Below are positions 1 to 7,774 of a DNA stretch of 43,637 nucleotides, one piece after another. The first letter of the stretch is position 1. Each line of letters opens with the position of its first letter. The stretch is from an uncultured Clostridia bacterium. Lineage in GTDB: Bacteria > Bacillota > Clostridia > Christensenellales > Aristaeellaceae. The position numbers and the translations under genes are program-made. The notes beneath the pieces are model-generated. The model did no database searches. It saw nothing but the letters and a program-made list of their open reading frames with translations, and had not been told where the DNA came from. The stretch covers positions 1-43,637 of the forward strand of contig CAMKEI010000015.1 in NCBI GenBank assembly GCA_946411525.1, in the 5' to 3' direction.

Positions 1-514
1 GCATGCCGAAGATGTCCAGCAGTTCCATGGCCCGCTCATGCTGGCGCTTTTCCTGCTTCCAGTAGCGTGGCAGCCGCAGGATACCTGTGAACATATCGTA
101 CCTGATCTGATTATGCAGGCCGATGCGCACGTTCTCTTCAACCGTCATCTTGTCAAAGAGGCGGATGTTCTGGAAAGTACGGGCAATCCCCAGCCGGGAA
201 GCCTGTACGATACTCATGCCGTGAAGGTCCTGACCGTTGATCAGGACCGCGCCGCTGGTGGGTTCATACACCTTGGTCAGCAGGTTGAAAACAGTGGTTT
301 TGCCGGCACCGTTGGGGCCGATCAGACCGGCGATCTCGGTTCTGCCAATGGTCAGGTTGAAATCGTCCACGGCCTTGAGGCCGCCGAATTCAATACCCAG
401 GTGACGGGTTTCCAGTACAGGAATCTCGTTTACGTCCCGTTCCGGAACGATGGAATGGGAGGGAACGGGTACCATTTTTGTATCGGAACGGTGTCTTCTG
501 ACTTCCTCGGTCAT
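1..514 (-). CDS. livG: Branched-chain amino acid ABC transporter ATPase LivG (3' end cut by window edge)
   Basis: Cytoplasmic ATPase of the LivFGHMJ-type importer, which powers uptake of leucine, isoleucine and valine. The visible N-terminal 171 residues have a 30-residue leader, then an ABC domain with Walker A GPNGAGKTT near residue 63 and the Q-loop region ending in ARTFQNIRLF. The signature and Walker B would lie beyond the left edge, so the gene is partial only because of the window. The ATG at 514 overlaps the livM stop by 4 bases (ATGA), which points to translational coupling and the same operon. Substrate specificity within branched-chain or related amino acids cannot be read from the ATPase. 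Confidence 0.93.
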   Translation of the reverse strand, partial: MTEEVRRHRSDTKMVPVPSHSIVPERDVNEIPVLETRHLGIEFGGLKAVDDFNLTIGRTEIAGLIGPNGAGKTTVFNLLTKVYEPTSGAVLINGQDLHGMSIVQASRLGIARTFQNIRLFDKMTVEENVRIGLHNQIRYDMFTGILRLPRYWKQEKRQHERAMELLDIFGM

Positions 515-1593
515 TCTGCGTCACCTCCCGGCGCTTTTTTCTGTTTTCCGCGCAGCAGTGTCCTGACAGGTCCGAAGAGACGGTTCATCATGGAGCGGAT
601 CAGCGGGTTGTTGGTAAAGATCATTACCAGGATCAGCACCACCGCATAAACCAGCATCCGGTAGTCCGCGAACTCACGCAGAATTTCCGGCAGTACGGTC
701 AGGAAGGTTGCTGAGATTACCGAACCGAGTACGTTGCCCAGGCCGCCCAGCACGACGAAGACCAGCACGTTGATGCTCTGGTTAAAGGTGAACTGGGTCG
801 GAACCACCGTGGAAGAGTTCAGCCCGTACAGCGCGCCGGCCATCCCGGCCAGGGTGGCGGCGGTGACAAAGGCCATCATTTTGTACTTTGTTACAGACAC
901 GCCCATGGACTCAGCCGCGATCCGGTTGTCCCTGGTGGCCTGAATCGCGCGGCCGGCGCGGGAATTAACCAGATTCAGCACAATGATCAAGGTCAGGATG
1001 ATCAGGGCAAACCCGATGGTGAAAGTGGAGATCGGTTTGATTTTCACCGCACCTTTGGCGCCGTCGACCAGCATGGTGACGCCTTCCGGCAGATTTTTGT
1101 TCAGGAAGGAGAAATACAGTTTACCGTCCGTTGTGCCCACATAGAGCACGTTGACCAGATTCCGGATAATTTCTCCGAAGGCTAAGGTCACGATGGCCAG
1201 ATAGTCGCCGCGGAGCCGCAGTACGGGAATGCCGATGAGTGCGCCAAAGATTCCGGCGACAACGCCGCTGATCAGAATGGCCAGGATTAGGCGCAGCGTC
1301 GGATCCTGCATATCAAATGCGGACAGGAACCAGCCGCTGACGATCGCGCCTGTATAGGCGCCGATACTCATGAATCCGGCATGACCTAGGCTCAGTTCTC
1401 CGGAAAAACCGATTACCAGGTTCAGCGAGACGGCCATGACGATCCATGCGCAGATCGGGACCAGCAGGCCCTTGAGGGAGCGGCTGATGGCCTTGGCGTC
1501 GATCATGTTCTGCAGGATCAGATAGGCGGCGATGACCAGACCGAAAGTGATCAGATTGTAGATGAGGCGTTTGCGTTTTGCTTTTGTCATCAT
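511..1593 (-). CDS. livM: Branched-chain amino acid ABC transporter permease LivM
   Basis: Second membrane subunit of the Liv importer. It is about 360 residues of mostly hydrophobic helices and carries the family segment LSLGHAGFMSIGAYTGA followed by the cytoplasmic-loop region GDYLAIVTLAFGEIIRN, both typical of LivM. The GTG at 1599 is also open, but a GAGGTGAGG ribosome binding site directly precedes two tandem ATGs (1593 and 1590), so one of these is preferred. The gene begins a few bases after the livH stop and overlaps livG, so the three are one transcript. The length is normal for the family and nothing is missing. Confidence 0.95.
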   Translation of the reverse strand: MMTKAKRKRLIYNLITFGLVIAAYLILQNMIDAKAISRSLKGLLVPICAWIVMAVSLNLVIGFSGELSLGHAGFMSIGAYTGAIVSGWFLSAFDMQDPTLRLILAILISGVVAGIFGALIGIPVLRLRGDYLAIVTLAFGEIIRNLVNVLYVGTTDGKLYFSFLNKNLPEGVTMLVDGAKGAVKIKPISTFTIGFALIILTLIIVLNLVNSRAGRAIQATRDNRIAAESMGVSVTKYKMMAFVTAATLAGMAGALYGLNSSTVVPTQFTFNQSINVLVFVVLGGLGNVLGSVISATFLTVLPEILREFADYRMLVYAVVLILVMIFTNNPLIRSMMNRLFGPVRTLLRGKQKKAPGGDAE

Positions 1594-1600
1594 CCTCACC

Positions 1601-2479
1601 TCACACTTTCTCGCGCATGGGCTTACCCAGCAGTCCGGCCGGTTTTACAAGAAGCACGACGATCAGCACGGCAAAGACGATGGCGTCTCCCAGTTCAGTG
1701 GAAATGTAGGCTTTGCCGAAGATCTCAATGACACCCAGCAGCACGCCGCCCAGCATGGCTCCGGGAATTGAGCCGATCCCGCCGAAGACCGCGGCCGTAA
1801 AAGCCTTGATGCCGGGCATGGAACCGGTGGTCGGCTGCAGAATCGGGTAGGATGAGCACAGCAGAACCCCGGCGATGGCCGCCAGCGCGGACCCGATGGC
1901 AAAGGTCAGGGAAATGGTCCGGTTGACGTTGATGCCCATCAGTTCCGCTGCCCCGCGGTCTTCCGATACACAGCGCATGGCTTTGCCCAGCTTGGTCCGG
2001 GAGGTGAACAGCGTCAGTGTCACCATGATGACTACGTTTGCCATGATTGTGATCAGGGTGGCGGAGGAAATATTCAGCTGTCCCAGATGGAGGGAGGTGT
2101 CGTTGATGAAGGTGGTGGGGAAAGCCTTGGGATTGGCGCCCCAGATCATCAGGGCGATATTCTGCAGCAGGTAGCTCATTCCGATGGCTGTGATCAGCAC
2201 CGCCAATGATGTAGCCTGGCGCAGGGGACGGTAAGCCAGGCCTTCAATGGTGACCCCCAGCAGCGTGCAGAATACCATGGCAACCAGGAAGGCAACCACC
2301 GGAGGAAGACCCCAATACTGCAGTCCGCAGAAGGCGATATATGCGCCGACCATGATGACGTCGCCGTGAGCGAAGTTCAGCATTTTGGCGATGCCGTAAA
2401 CCATGGTGTAACCCAGGGCGATGATTGCGTAGATGGAGCCCAGGCTCAAGCCGTTGATCAGGTGATCAAGAAAAATCAT
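1601..2479 (-). CDS. livH: Branched-chain amino acid ABC transporter permease LivH
   Basis: First membrane subunit of the Liv importer, 292 residues. The N-terminal motif LINGLSLGSIYAIIALGYTMVYGIAKMLNFAHGD contains the family hallmark GYTMVYG...NFAHGD; later AAVFGGIGSIPGAMLGG marks the loop that contacts the ATPase. A good AAAGGAA ribosome binding site lies 7 bases before the ATG. It follows the binding-protein gene by 117 bases that hold a hairpin, which may lower expression of the membrane subunits relative to the binding protein. Confidence 0.95.
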   Translation of the reverse strand: MIFLDHLINGLSLGSIYAIIALGYTMVYGIAKMLNFAHGDVIMVGAYIAFCGLQYWGLPPVVAFLVAMVFCTLLGVTIEGLAYRPLRQATSLAVLITAIGMSYLLQNIALMIWGANPKAFPTTFINDTSLHLGQLNISSATLITIMANVVIMVTLTLFTSRTKLGKAMRCVSEDRGAAELMGINVNRTISLTFAIGSALAAIAGVLLCSSYPILQPTTGSMPGIKAFTAAVFGGIGSIPGAMLGGVLLGVIEIFGKAYISTELGDAIVFAVLIVVLLVKPAGLLGKPMREKV

Positions 2480-2551
2480 ATATTAATTCCTTTCGTGCCT
2501 GCGGGTAAGGAATCGCGCCCGAACTGCGGGCGGAAGATAAAAACAAGCGAA

Positions 2552-2574
2552 ACCGGTCCCGAAAGAGGACCGGT
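2552..2574 (-). terminator. Intercistronic hairpin between livJ and livH (partial terminator or mRNA stabiliser)
   Basis: A perfect 8-base-pair stem, ACCGGTCC (2552-2559) with GGACCGGT (2567-2574) and a 7-base loop, lies just after the livJ stop. On the minus strand it is followed within a few bases by a T-rich stretch (TTCGCTTGTTTTTATC). The position fits the common arrangement where binding-protein mRNA outnumbers permease mRNA. Whether it terminates or only stabilises the upstream message is inference. Confidence 0.55.
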
Positions 2575-2596
2575 CCGCGAAAGTGCGCAGGAGTAA

Positions 2597-3727
2597 TCAG
2601 TCTTCGAAAACGTAGACACCGTTGACGATGGTGGCGGCCATAGGCGTTTTGGTAACGGCGCCGGACTCGTCCCAGGTCATGGAACCGGTGATGCCTTCAT
2701 AGCTGAGATCAAGGATGGCGGCGATCAGCAGATCGCAGGCTTCCTCGGCGGTCATTTCGGCGGTGATGCCGGCCTTTTCGGCAGCGGCAGCCAGAATGTA
2801 GATGCCGTCATAGGCATCCGCAGCGAACTGGATGGGTGTTTCATTGAACTTTGCCTGATAAGCGGCAACAAAGCTCTTGACCTTCTCGTCTTCGGAAGTG
2901 GCGACGAAGGGGGTCAGCAGCATGACGCCTTCCGCCAGGGACTTGTCGAAGCCTTCCACGTCCAGGATGCCGTCCATGCCGTCCACGCCGAAGAAGATCG
3001 GCTTGTAGTTCTTGGCGGCGGCGGTCTTCAGGATCAGGGAAGCGGGGGTATAGTACATGGGCAGGAAGACGATTTCAGCGCCGGCTTCCTGAGCCTTGCC
3101 CACCTGCACGGTGAAGTCCGTGGTCTCGTCGGTAAAGGTTTCTTCGCTGACGATTTCCAGACCCAGCTCGGGGCACTTCTGGACGAAGGTGTCACGGATG
3201 CCGGTGGAATATACGTCCGCATTGTTGAAAATCACGGCGATCTTGGTGCCCAGCTTGTGTTCCGCAATGTATTCGGCGGAAGCGGAGCCCTGGTTGGGGT
3301 CGGTGAAGCAGACCTGGAAGACGTTGTCCTTATCTTCGATGACGTTGACTGAGGAAGCGGAGGGGGTCAGGAAGAATACGCGATCTTCATATCCTTTGGC
3401 ACCGGCGGCTTCGCAGGGCTTGGAAGTGGTGGAGCCGAGGATCATCTGGGCACCGGCGTCCAGCGCGGCGTTGTAGGCGTTAATGACCTTTTCAACGTTG
3501 TGCTCATCGTCTTCATTGATCAGTTCAATCCTGTATTTTCCGCCGGCGGCGTTGATCTCGTCCACGGCGATCTCGGCACCGTGCTGGGTGGCCAGACCGT
3601 ACAGGGCGGCCGCGCCGGTGGTCGGACCGATATGAGCGATCTTCAGGGTGATGGGCTCATCAGCGAAAGCGGTACATACGGTCAGCGCGAGCACCAGGGC
3701 GAGCGCCAGAGCGATAAGTTTCTTCAT
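2597..3727 (-). CDS. livJ: Branched-chain amino acid ABC transporter substrate-binding protein
   Basis: Extracytoplasmic amino-acid-binding protein (Peripla_BP_6 / LivJ family, 376 residues). The signal peptide is MKKLIALALALVLALTVCTAFA with a probable signal peptidase I cut before DEP. There is a Cys in the h-region but it does not sit in a good lipobox, so lipid anchoring is doubtful. The mature start LKIAHIGPTTGAAALYG and the later segment GAQMILGSTTSKPCEAAG are typical of the first ligand-binding lobe. It heads the liv operon, with a GAGGAGG ribosome binding site and a promoter upstream. How a Gram-positive-type cell would retain it without a lipid anchor is not visible. Confidence 0.93.
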   Translation of the reverse strand: MKKLIALALALVLALTVCTAFADEPITLKIAHIGPTTGAAALYGLATQHGAEIAVDEINAAGGKYRIELINEDDEHNVEKVINAYNAALDAGAQMILGSTTSKPCEAAGAKGYEDRVFFLTPSASSVNVIEDKDNVFQVCFTDPNQGSASAEYIAEHKLGTKIAVIFNNADVYSTGIRDTFVQKCPELGLEIVSEETFTDETTDFTVQVGKAQEAGAEIVFLPMYYTPASLILKTAAAKNYKPIFFGVDGMDGILDVEGFDKSLAEGVMLLTPFVATSEDEKVKSFVAAYQAKFNETPIQFAADAYDGIYILAAAAEKAGITAEMTAEEACDLLIAAILDLSYEGITGSMTWDESGAVTKTPMAATIVNGVYVFED

Positions 3728-3780
3728 TTTGTTTTCCTCCTCATAATAAGGTAGTAAAGCGTCTGCGCTTTGTATCGCCC

Positions 3781-3808
3781 ATTATACACCGGATTTCAGG
3801 CGAGTAAA
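3781..3808 (-). promoter_or_regulatory. Promoter of the liv operon
   Basis: On the minus strand a perfect TATAAT (3781-3786) is preceded after 16 bases by TTTACT (3803-3808, four of six consensus bases). It lies about 55 bases before the livJ start and no other gene lies between. No attenuator-like hairpin was found between it and livJ. Confidence 0.65.
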
Positions 3809-3866
3809 GCGCTGCGGCCGCGTTTTTTGTTCATTCTTTGTATTCCCCGTTAATTGTTACAAATTC

Positions 3867-3895
3867 TTGACAGAATTGTGTTTTCCTTATACAAT
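3867..3895 (+). promoter_or_regulatory. Sigma-A-like promoter of the CARDB-repeat protein
   Basis: Perfect TTGACA (3867-3872), exactly 17 bases, then TACAAT (3890-3895). It faces away from the liv promoter, so the 262-base gap holds two divergent promoters about 60 bases apart and leaves a leader of roughly 90 bases before the ATG at 3990. Confidence 0.8.
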
Positions 3896-3966
3896 ACTAT
3901 AGATGTCCTGTATCCACCCATATTGACGCGTCCGACGGAAGATCTTCCGGCGGGGGGAAGGAGGAA

Positions 3967-3981
3967 GGAGCTCCGGGCTCC
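3967..3981 (+). promoter_or_regulatory. Leader hairpin overlapping a distant Shine-Dalgarno
   Basis: The only purine-rich ribosome binding site (GGAAGGAG, ending at 3970) is about 20 bases from the ATG at 3990, too far for normal initiation. A small stem, GGAGC (3967-3971) with GCTCC (3977-3981), sits between them and could either shorten the distance or mask the site. No closer in-frame start codon exists upstream of 3990. Confidence 0.35.
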
Positions 3982-3989
3982 GATACTAT

Positions 3990-5966
3990 ATGAACAGGAA
4001 ACGCTTGTTCCTTGCGCTGGCACTGGGGATTGCCCTTGTTTTGCTGTGCGTCTCCGCTGCGCTCGCGGAGGATCCGATCAAGGTCTCCATGGAGCTGAGT
4101 AAATATAAATTCTCCAAACCGGAGACGATTACCGTGTCCATCACCGTGACCAACATCGGGGACGGGGATCTGCCGGGTCCGGTCACGCTGTATTATCCCA
4201 ACGGCGAGCAGATCAAGGAATTCGGCTCTCCTACGCTTTCCGTCGGCGCCAACAAACGCTGGACAGGCGACTGGAAGGTCACGCAGGCCCAGCTGGAAGC
4301 CGGGAAGATCGCTTTCAGCATCCGCTATTCCTACTACGAATCTTCAGCCGATGATGATGCGGAAGCGAAGCTGGTCAAGAAAGGCAAGAACTTCTCCAAG
4401 AAGATCACCTATACCGGCGCTGATCCCGAAATCAGCGTCAGCCGGAAAATCACGCCCACCACGGCCCAGAAAGGCCAGGAAGTCAGCGTGATCTATGAGA
4501 TCGAGAACACAGGTTCCGTGGACGTCACTTCCGTGAATATCAAGGAGAACGCCTCCATATCCGCCAAATCCGGCACGATCGATTCCATTGCCGCCGGGAA
4601 GACAGGGACCTATACTTTCACCGCAGTCATGGGAACCAAGGACCTGACCAGCGCCGCCACCGTGTCGTACAAGGCCGGCGGAAAGACTTTCACCACCAAG
4701 GTGGAGAGCGCAACAGTCAAGTACGGTGAAGTCAATCTGACCGCTTCGCTGAAGGCGGACAAAAAAGGCGGAGCACCCGGCGAAACCGTTAAGCTCACAC
4801 TGACGCTGAAGAACTCCGGCAATCTTGATTTCACCAATGTTACTGTGACCGATCCGTCACTGGGCACCGTGTTCAGCGGTGAGAGCGTGAAAGCGGGGGA
4901 GACGGTCACCCTTGAAAAGGAACTGACCATCACCGAAACACAGGAACTCCAGTTTACAGTAAAGGCGGACGAATCCACCGGCACCGGCGTGGAGACGGCC
5001 ACCGGACGGGTGAAGATTATCGGCATGGATCCAACCCAGCAGATTGTGCTGACGCTGGATGCCTCGGCTGATCGGAACGTCGTCTACAAGACCCCCGGAG
5101 CGGTTCGCTTTACCGTTACCGTACACAATGACAGCGCCGTGGAAGTCAAAAACATCACCGTGAAGGCGGTGGATACGACGCTGTACAGTTTTGAAAGCAT
5201 TCCCGCGGGCAGCAGCGCCACGTTCATCCGCGATACGGAAGTCAATATTCCGGAAGAGACCAGGAAAGGAACTTTCCAGTTTACCGCCACCTGCCGGGAT
5301 CAGCTGGATCAGCTGCTGTCCTTCACCAGCAATCAGATTGTGATTGATTACGCGGAGCCGACGCCCGTACCGACGGAAGCGCCGCTGGTGACGCCGCCGG
5401 CCCCGGCCGCCGAGCCGATGCCGACGGACCAGCCGGAACCGGAATGGCTGGATCAGGCGGAAGGCATTGCCGAGGGCGCCAAATGGATTCTGACAGGGAT
5501 TGCCGGCGTGCTGCTGCTGCTCCTGCTCATCGGCGCGGTTCGCCGCGGAAAGAGCCGTAGCGAGTCCAGAAAGGCCATGGATCATCTGGAAGGCGCCACA
5601 TATCGTGATTACAGCGCAGAACCGAAGCGCCGCCGCCGGAGCGAGATCTCCAACGGCGGAACCGCAAGGGAGATGCCTGCCGTCGCGAAGCCTGAAGCGG
5701 AGGATACCGCCCAGAGCAGCGAGTTGATGGCCGAGACGCTCCGGAAACTGTATTCCGAAAAGCCTGAGGACAGGGCGCCGGAAGCGGTCGCGGAAACCGC
5801 GGAGGCCGCTGCGGAAACGACGGAAGCTGTGACGGAAACCGCTGAGACCGCTGAAGCCGCGGCAGAAGAAGCAGGCGAAGCTGTAACAGAGGTGTCTGAA
5901 GAAGTGAAGGCAGCCGCAGAAGAGGCGATCGCAACCCGCCGCCGCAGAGGACGCAAAACTGAATAA
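3990..5966 (+). CDS. Secreted, membrane-anchored CARDB/S-layer-like repeat protein
   Basis: 658 residues of unknown exact role. Order: signal peptide 1-26 (ends SAALAED), then about four beta-sandwich repeats (roughly 30-130, 145-240, 245-345, 350-455) with the NxGxxDxxxVTV rhythm of CARDB / COG1361-like adhesion or surface domains, a Pro/Thr-rich linker (about 460-490), one membrane helix (about 498-516, ILTGIAGVLLLLLLIGAV), a basic stop-transfer patch, and a 140-residue cytoplasmic tail that becomes an Ala/Glu/Thr low-complexity stretch ending RRRRGRKTE. The topology suggests a surface-exposed stalk held in the membrane. The tail is likely disordered or coiled. It has its own promoter and terminator, so it is probably monocistronic. 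Function is not recognised. Confidence 0.8.
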   Translation: MNRKRLFLALALGIALVLLCVSAALAEDPIKVSMELSKYKFSKPETITVSITVTNIGDGDLPGPVTLYYPNGEQIKEFGSPTLSVGANKRWTGDWKVTQAQLEAGKIAFSIRYSYYESSADDDAEAKLVKKGKNFSKKITYTGADPEISVSRKITPTTAQKGQEVSVIYEIENTGSVDVTSVNIKENASISAKSGTIDSIAAGKTGTYTFTAVMGTKDLTSAATVSYKAGGKTFTTKVESATVKYGEVNLTASLKADKKGGAPGETVKLTLTLKNSGNLDFTNVTVTDPSLGTVFSGESVKAGETVTLEKELTITETQELQFTVKADESTGTGVETATGRVKIIGMDPTQQIVLTLDASADRNVVYKTPGAVRFTVTVHNDSAVEVKNITVKAVDTTLYSFESIPAGSSATFIRDTEVNIPEETRKGTFQFTATCRDQLDQLLSFTSNQIVIDYAEPTPVPTEAPLVTPPAPAAEPMPTDQPEPEWLDQAEGIAEGAKWILTGIAGVLLLLLLIGAVRRGKSRSESRKAMDHLEGATYRDYSAEPKRRRRSEISNGGTAREMPAVAKPEAEDTAQSSELMAETLRKLYSEKPEDRAPEAVAETAEAAAETTEAVTETAETAEAAAEEAGEAVTEVSEEVKAAAEEAIATRRRRGRKTE

Positions 5967-5985
5967 TACAGGTAAACAGATAACG

Positions 5986-6013
5986 CCGGGGTCATGACGA
6001 CCCCGGTGTTTTT
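5986..6013 (+). terminator. Rho-independent terminator after the CARDB-repeat gene
   Basis: Perfect 8-bp stem CCGGGGTC (5986-5993) / GACCCCGG (5999-6006) with a 5-base loop, then GTTTTT. It lies between two convergent genes (stops at 5966 and 6035). The opposite strand has only a weak T-rich tail, so action on the minus gene is less certain. Confidence 0.85.
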
Positions 6014-6034
6014 GATCGCTGCGTGCCGGCGGGC

Positions 6035-7576
6035 TTATTCCCGGCTGTCCGGAACGAACGCCAGGTTTTTTTCCGGAATCCAGCCCCGGCGGCCCGTGCC
6101 TTCCGCGAAACACCAGCCATCCGTCCGGCTGAAGACAATCACTTCTGTGCCGACGGGCCATTCCGCGGCGACGGCGCTTTTCTCATCTGCTTGACGTCGG
6201 CTTTTGATGACAGTACCTGCGGGCTTTCCTTCCGCGGTAACCACGGCGGCGGGGAAGACCTGCTCCGGAACGCCGGTCAGTTCCACTTCGGACCGTTTCA
6301 GATAACCGAAAACACCGCGCCAGTACACATAAACCCGTTCTTCGTCCGTACGGAGCGCACACAGGACCTGTCCCCAGGGGATGGGCAGGTAATTCCCGAC
6401 AGCCTGTCCGTTACGGCGGGTGAGGGTGGCCCCCCGCTCCCGGGTAACGACAGCGAGCTGCGGCTTTTCAGCGCCGTCGCAGAACCAGTACAGGCTGTCC
6501 GTGCTGACGGTTCTGGCTTCTCCGCCGACGATGATGGAGCTTTGCGCTGTACCGAACCAGTCAGCGGACACCGCGGTTTCACCGTTTTCCGCAGTCAGAG
6601 TCAGCCAGGGCCGGCGGATCAGCCTCATGCCGCGCGCGGCGCAGTCCTTCAGGTCCAGCCAGTATCCGGCGCCGCCGAACTGGGCGGTTTCAAAATACCA
6701 GCGAATGCCCGGGATTTCATCCGCCGAACGGACGGTCTGCCATGTTCCGTCTTCGCTGCGGATATAAGCCTGGGTTGATTTCAGCTTGCTGAAGGTGATA
6801 CCCGGCGCGGAATCCGCGATATGGACTTTCATGCTTTCTTCATCGAAACCGTCGGCAAGTACGACGTGGCCTGTCACGATCCCGAGGCAGAAAAGGTCTC
6901 CGCGCTTCAGGAAGGAAACGAGTTCATCCTCCGCCCGGACCGGCAGATGCTGGGTGTCAAAACCGAAATCAAGGCCTGTCTGGGTGACCAGGGCCTCTGT
7001 TCCGGTGCCGACGCCTTCGATATAGCATTTATGGTATACCCGGGCGAGAGCGTCCGGCAGCGCTGCGTCGCTTTCAATGCCGAGGCGCTGAAGGGCTTCG
7101 CTGACGGCAAAAACCGCGCAGCCGGAGCTTTCCAGCGTGCGCCTGTATTCTTTTGCGTAATAGAATTTGCGCCACCAGCCGTCCATCTGGCTGTAGATGA
7201 CGTCCTCCCCGCGTTGTTCCGGTGCGGCGTCTGAAACGGGAATGGCAACGGATACGGTTTCTTTTCGTTTTCCGGAGCGCAGGACGGTGATTTCCACCGT
7301 GTAGACCGTCTCTTTCCGGGGACGGAACGAAACGGAGAATCGGCTTACAGCGTTTCTTGAAGCGAAGACTTTTTCAGTACCGGCGAAGAGGCGGTACTGC
7401 ACCCCCGCCGCGTCTTCCCCCGGGTCGACGATGATATCCACACAGTCTCCGGCCCGGGGAGCTGAGGGACTGAACGAAACGGAGATCTCGCCCATCACAG
7501 GGGACGCTTGCAGCAGCAGGAACAACAATGCGCCGATGAATACGGCACGTCCGAGACTGCTCAGGAAGCGGCGCAT
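6035..7576 (-). CDS. Secreted C39-like cysteine peptidase with SH3-like domains
   Basis: 513 residues. Signal peptide 1-29 (ends SPVMGE), a beta-sandwich region about 30-115, then a peptidase_C39_2-like domain: Q130 in YSQMDGWW, C153 in SSGCAVFAVSEAL, H237 in TGHVVLADGFD and D255 in HIADSAPG make a plausible oxyanion Gln and Cys-His-Asp triad. The C-terminal part (about 310-513) looks like two or three SH3-like modules (for example WYVYWRG-type and DGWCFAEGTGRRGWIP), which bind cell wall in related proteins. Role inferred: a cell-envelope peptidase or amidase; the substrate is unknown. It has an AAGGAG ribosome binding site, but this is buried in a palindrome. Confidence 0.75.
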   Translation of the reverse strand: MRRFLSSLGRAVFIGALLFLLLQASPVMGEISVSFSPSAPRAGDCVDIIVDPGEDAAGVQYRLFAGTEKVFASRNAVSRFSVSFRPRKETVYTVEITVLRSGKRKETVSVAIPVSDAAPEQRGEDVIYSQMDGWWRKFYYAKEYRRTLESSGCAVFAVSEALQRLGIESDAALPDALARVYHKCYIEGVGTGTEALVTQTGLDFGFDTQHLPVRAEDELVSFLKRGDLFCLGIVTGHVVLADGFDEESMKVHIADSAPGITFSKLKSTQAYIRSEDGTWQTVRSADEIPGIRWYFETAQFGGAGYWLDLKDCAARGMRLIRRPWLTLTAENGETAVSADWFGTAQSSIIVGGEARTVSTDSLYWFCDGAEKPQLAVVTRERGATLTRRNGQAVGNYLPIPWGQVLCALRTDEERVYVYWRGVFGYLKRSEVELTGVPEQVFPAAVVTAEGKPAGTVIKSRRQADEKSAVAAEWPVGTEVIVFSRTDGWCFAEGTGRRGWIPEKNLAFVPDSRE

Positions 7577-7583
7577 CGTTAAT

Positions 7584-7605
7584 CTCCTTCCGCCCGGGCG
7601 GAAGG
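7584..7605 (-). promoter_or_regulatory. Palindrome masking the ribosome binding site of the C39-like peptidase gene
   Basis: Positions 7586-7605 form a perfect 20-base inverted repeat centred on CCCGGG. In the minus-strand mRNA its 3' arm is GCGGAAGG, which runs directly into the AAGGAG ribosome binding site (7584-7589). Folding would pair most of that site, so translation may be low unless the hairpin opens. Confidence 0.5.
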
Positions 7606-7635
7606 CCCGGTGCTGTCTGTTTCTTCGTGATATTG

Positions 7636-7644
7636 ATTATACCA
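7636..7644 (-). promoter_or_regulatory. Extended -10 promoter of the C39-like peptidase gene
   Basis: TGGTATAAT read on the minus strand is a perfect extended -10 element. No good -35 is visible 16-18 bases upstream, which is tolerated with an extended -10. It diverges from the secA promoter about 60 bases away. Confidence 0.6.
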
Positions 7645-7685
7645 TGAAGGGATCGTAACCGGAAGGCGGTTTTTTGGCTGAAAAC

Positions 7686-7715
7686 TTGCACCTGCAGATG
7701 CTTCGGTGGTATACT
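7686..7715 (+). promoter_or_regulatory. Promoter of secA
   Basis: TTGCAC (7686-7691), 18 bases, TATACT (7710-7715) preceded by TGG, an extended -10. A second TATAAT at 7720-7725 lacks a partner -35. The secA ATG at 7775 is then about 50 bases from the start point. Confidence 0.65.
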
Positions 7716-7774
7716 AACCTATAATGCTTTGCCCGTTTTCGGAGGGATCCGGAGGGGCAGTGAAGGAGATACGG

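Noticed and set aside
4857-6161. Minus-strand frame opposite the CARDB-repeat gene
   Set aside because: Phe/Arg/Gly-rich shadow of the repetitive tail, crossing the terminator at 5986-6013.
7720-7725. Second TATAAT before secA as a separate promoter
   Set aside because: No acceptable -35 at 16-18 bases; the TGG-TATACT element just upstream is the better choice.
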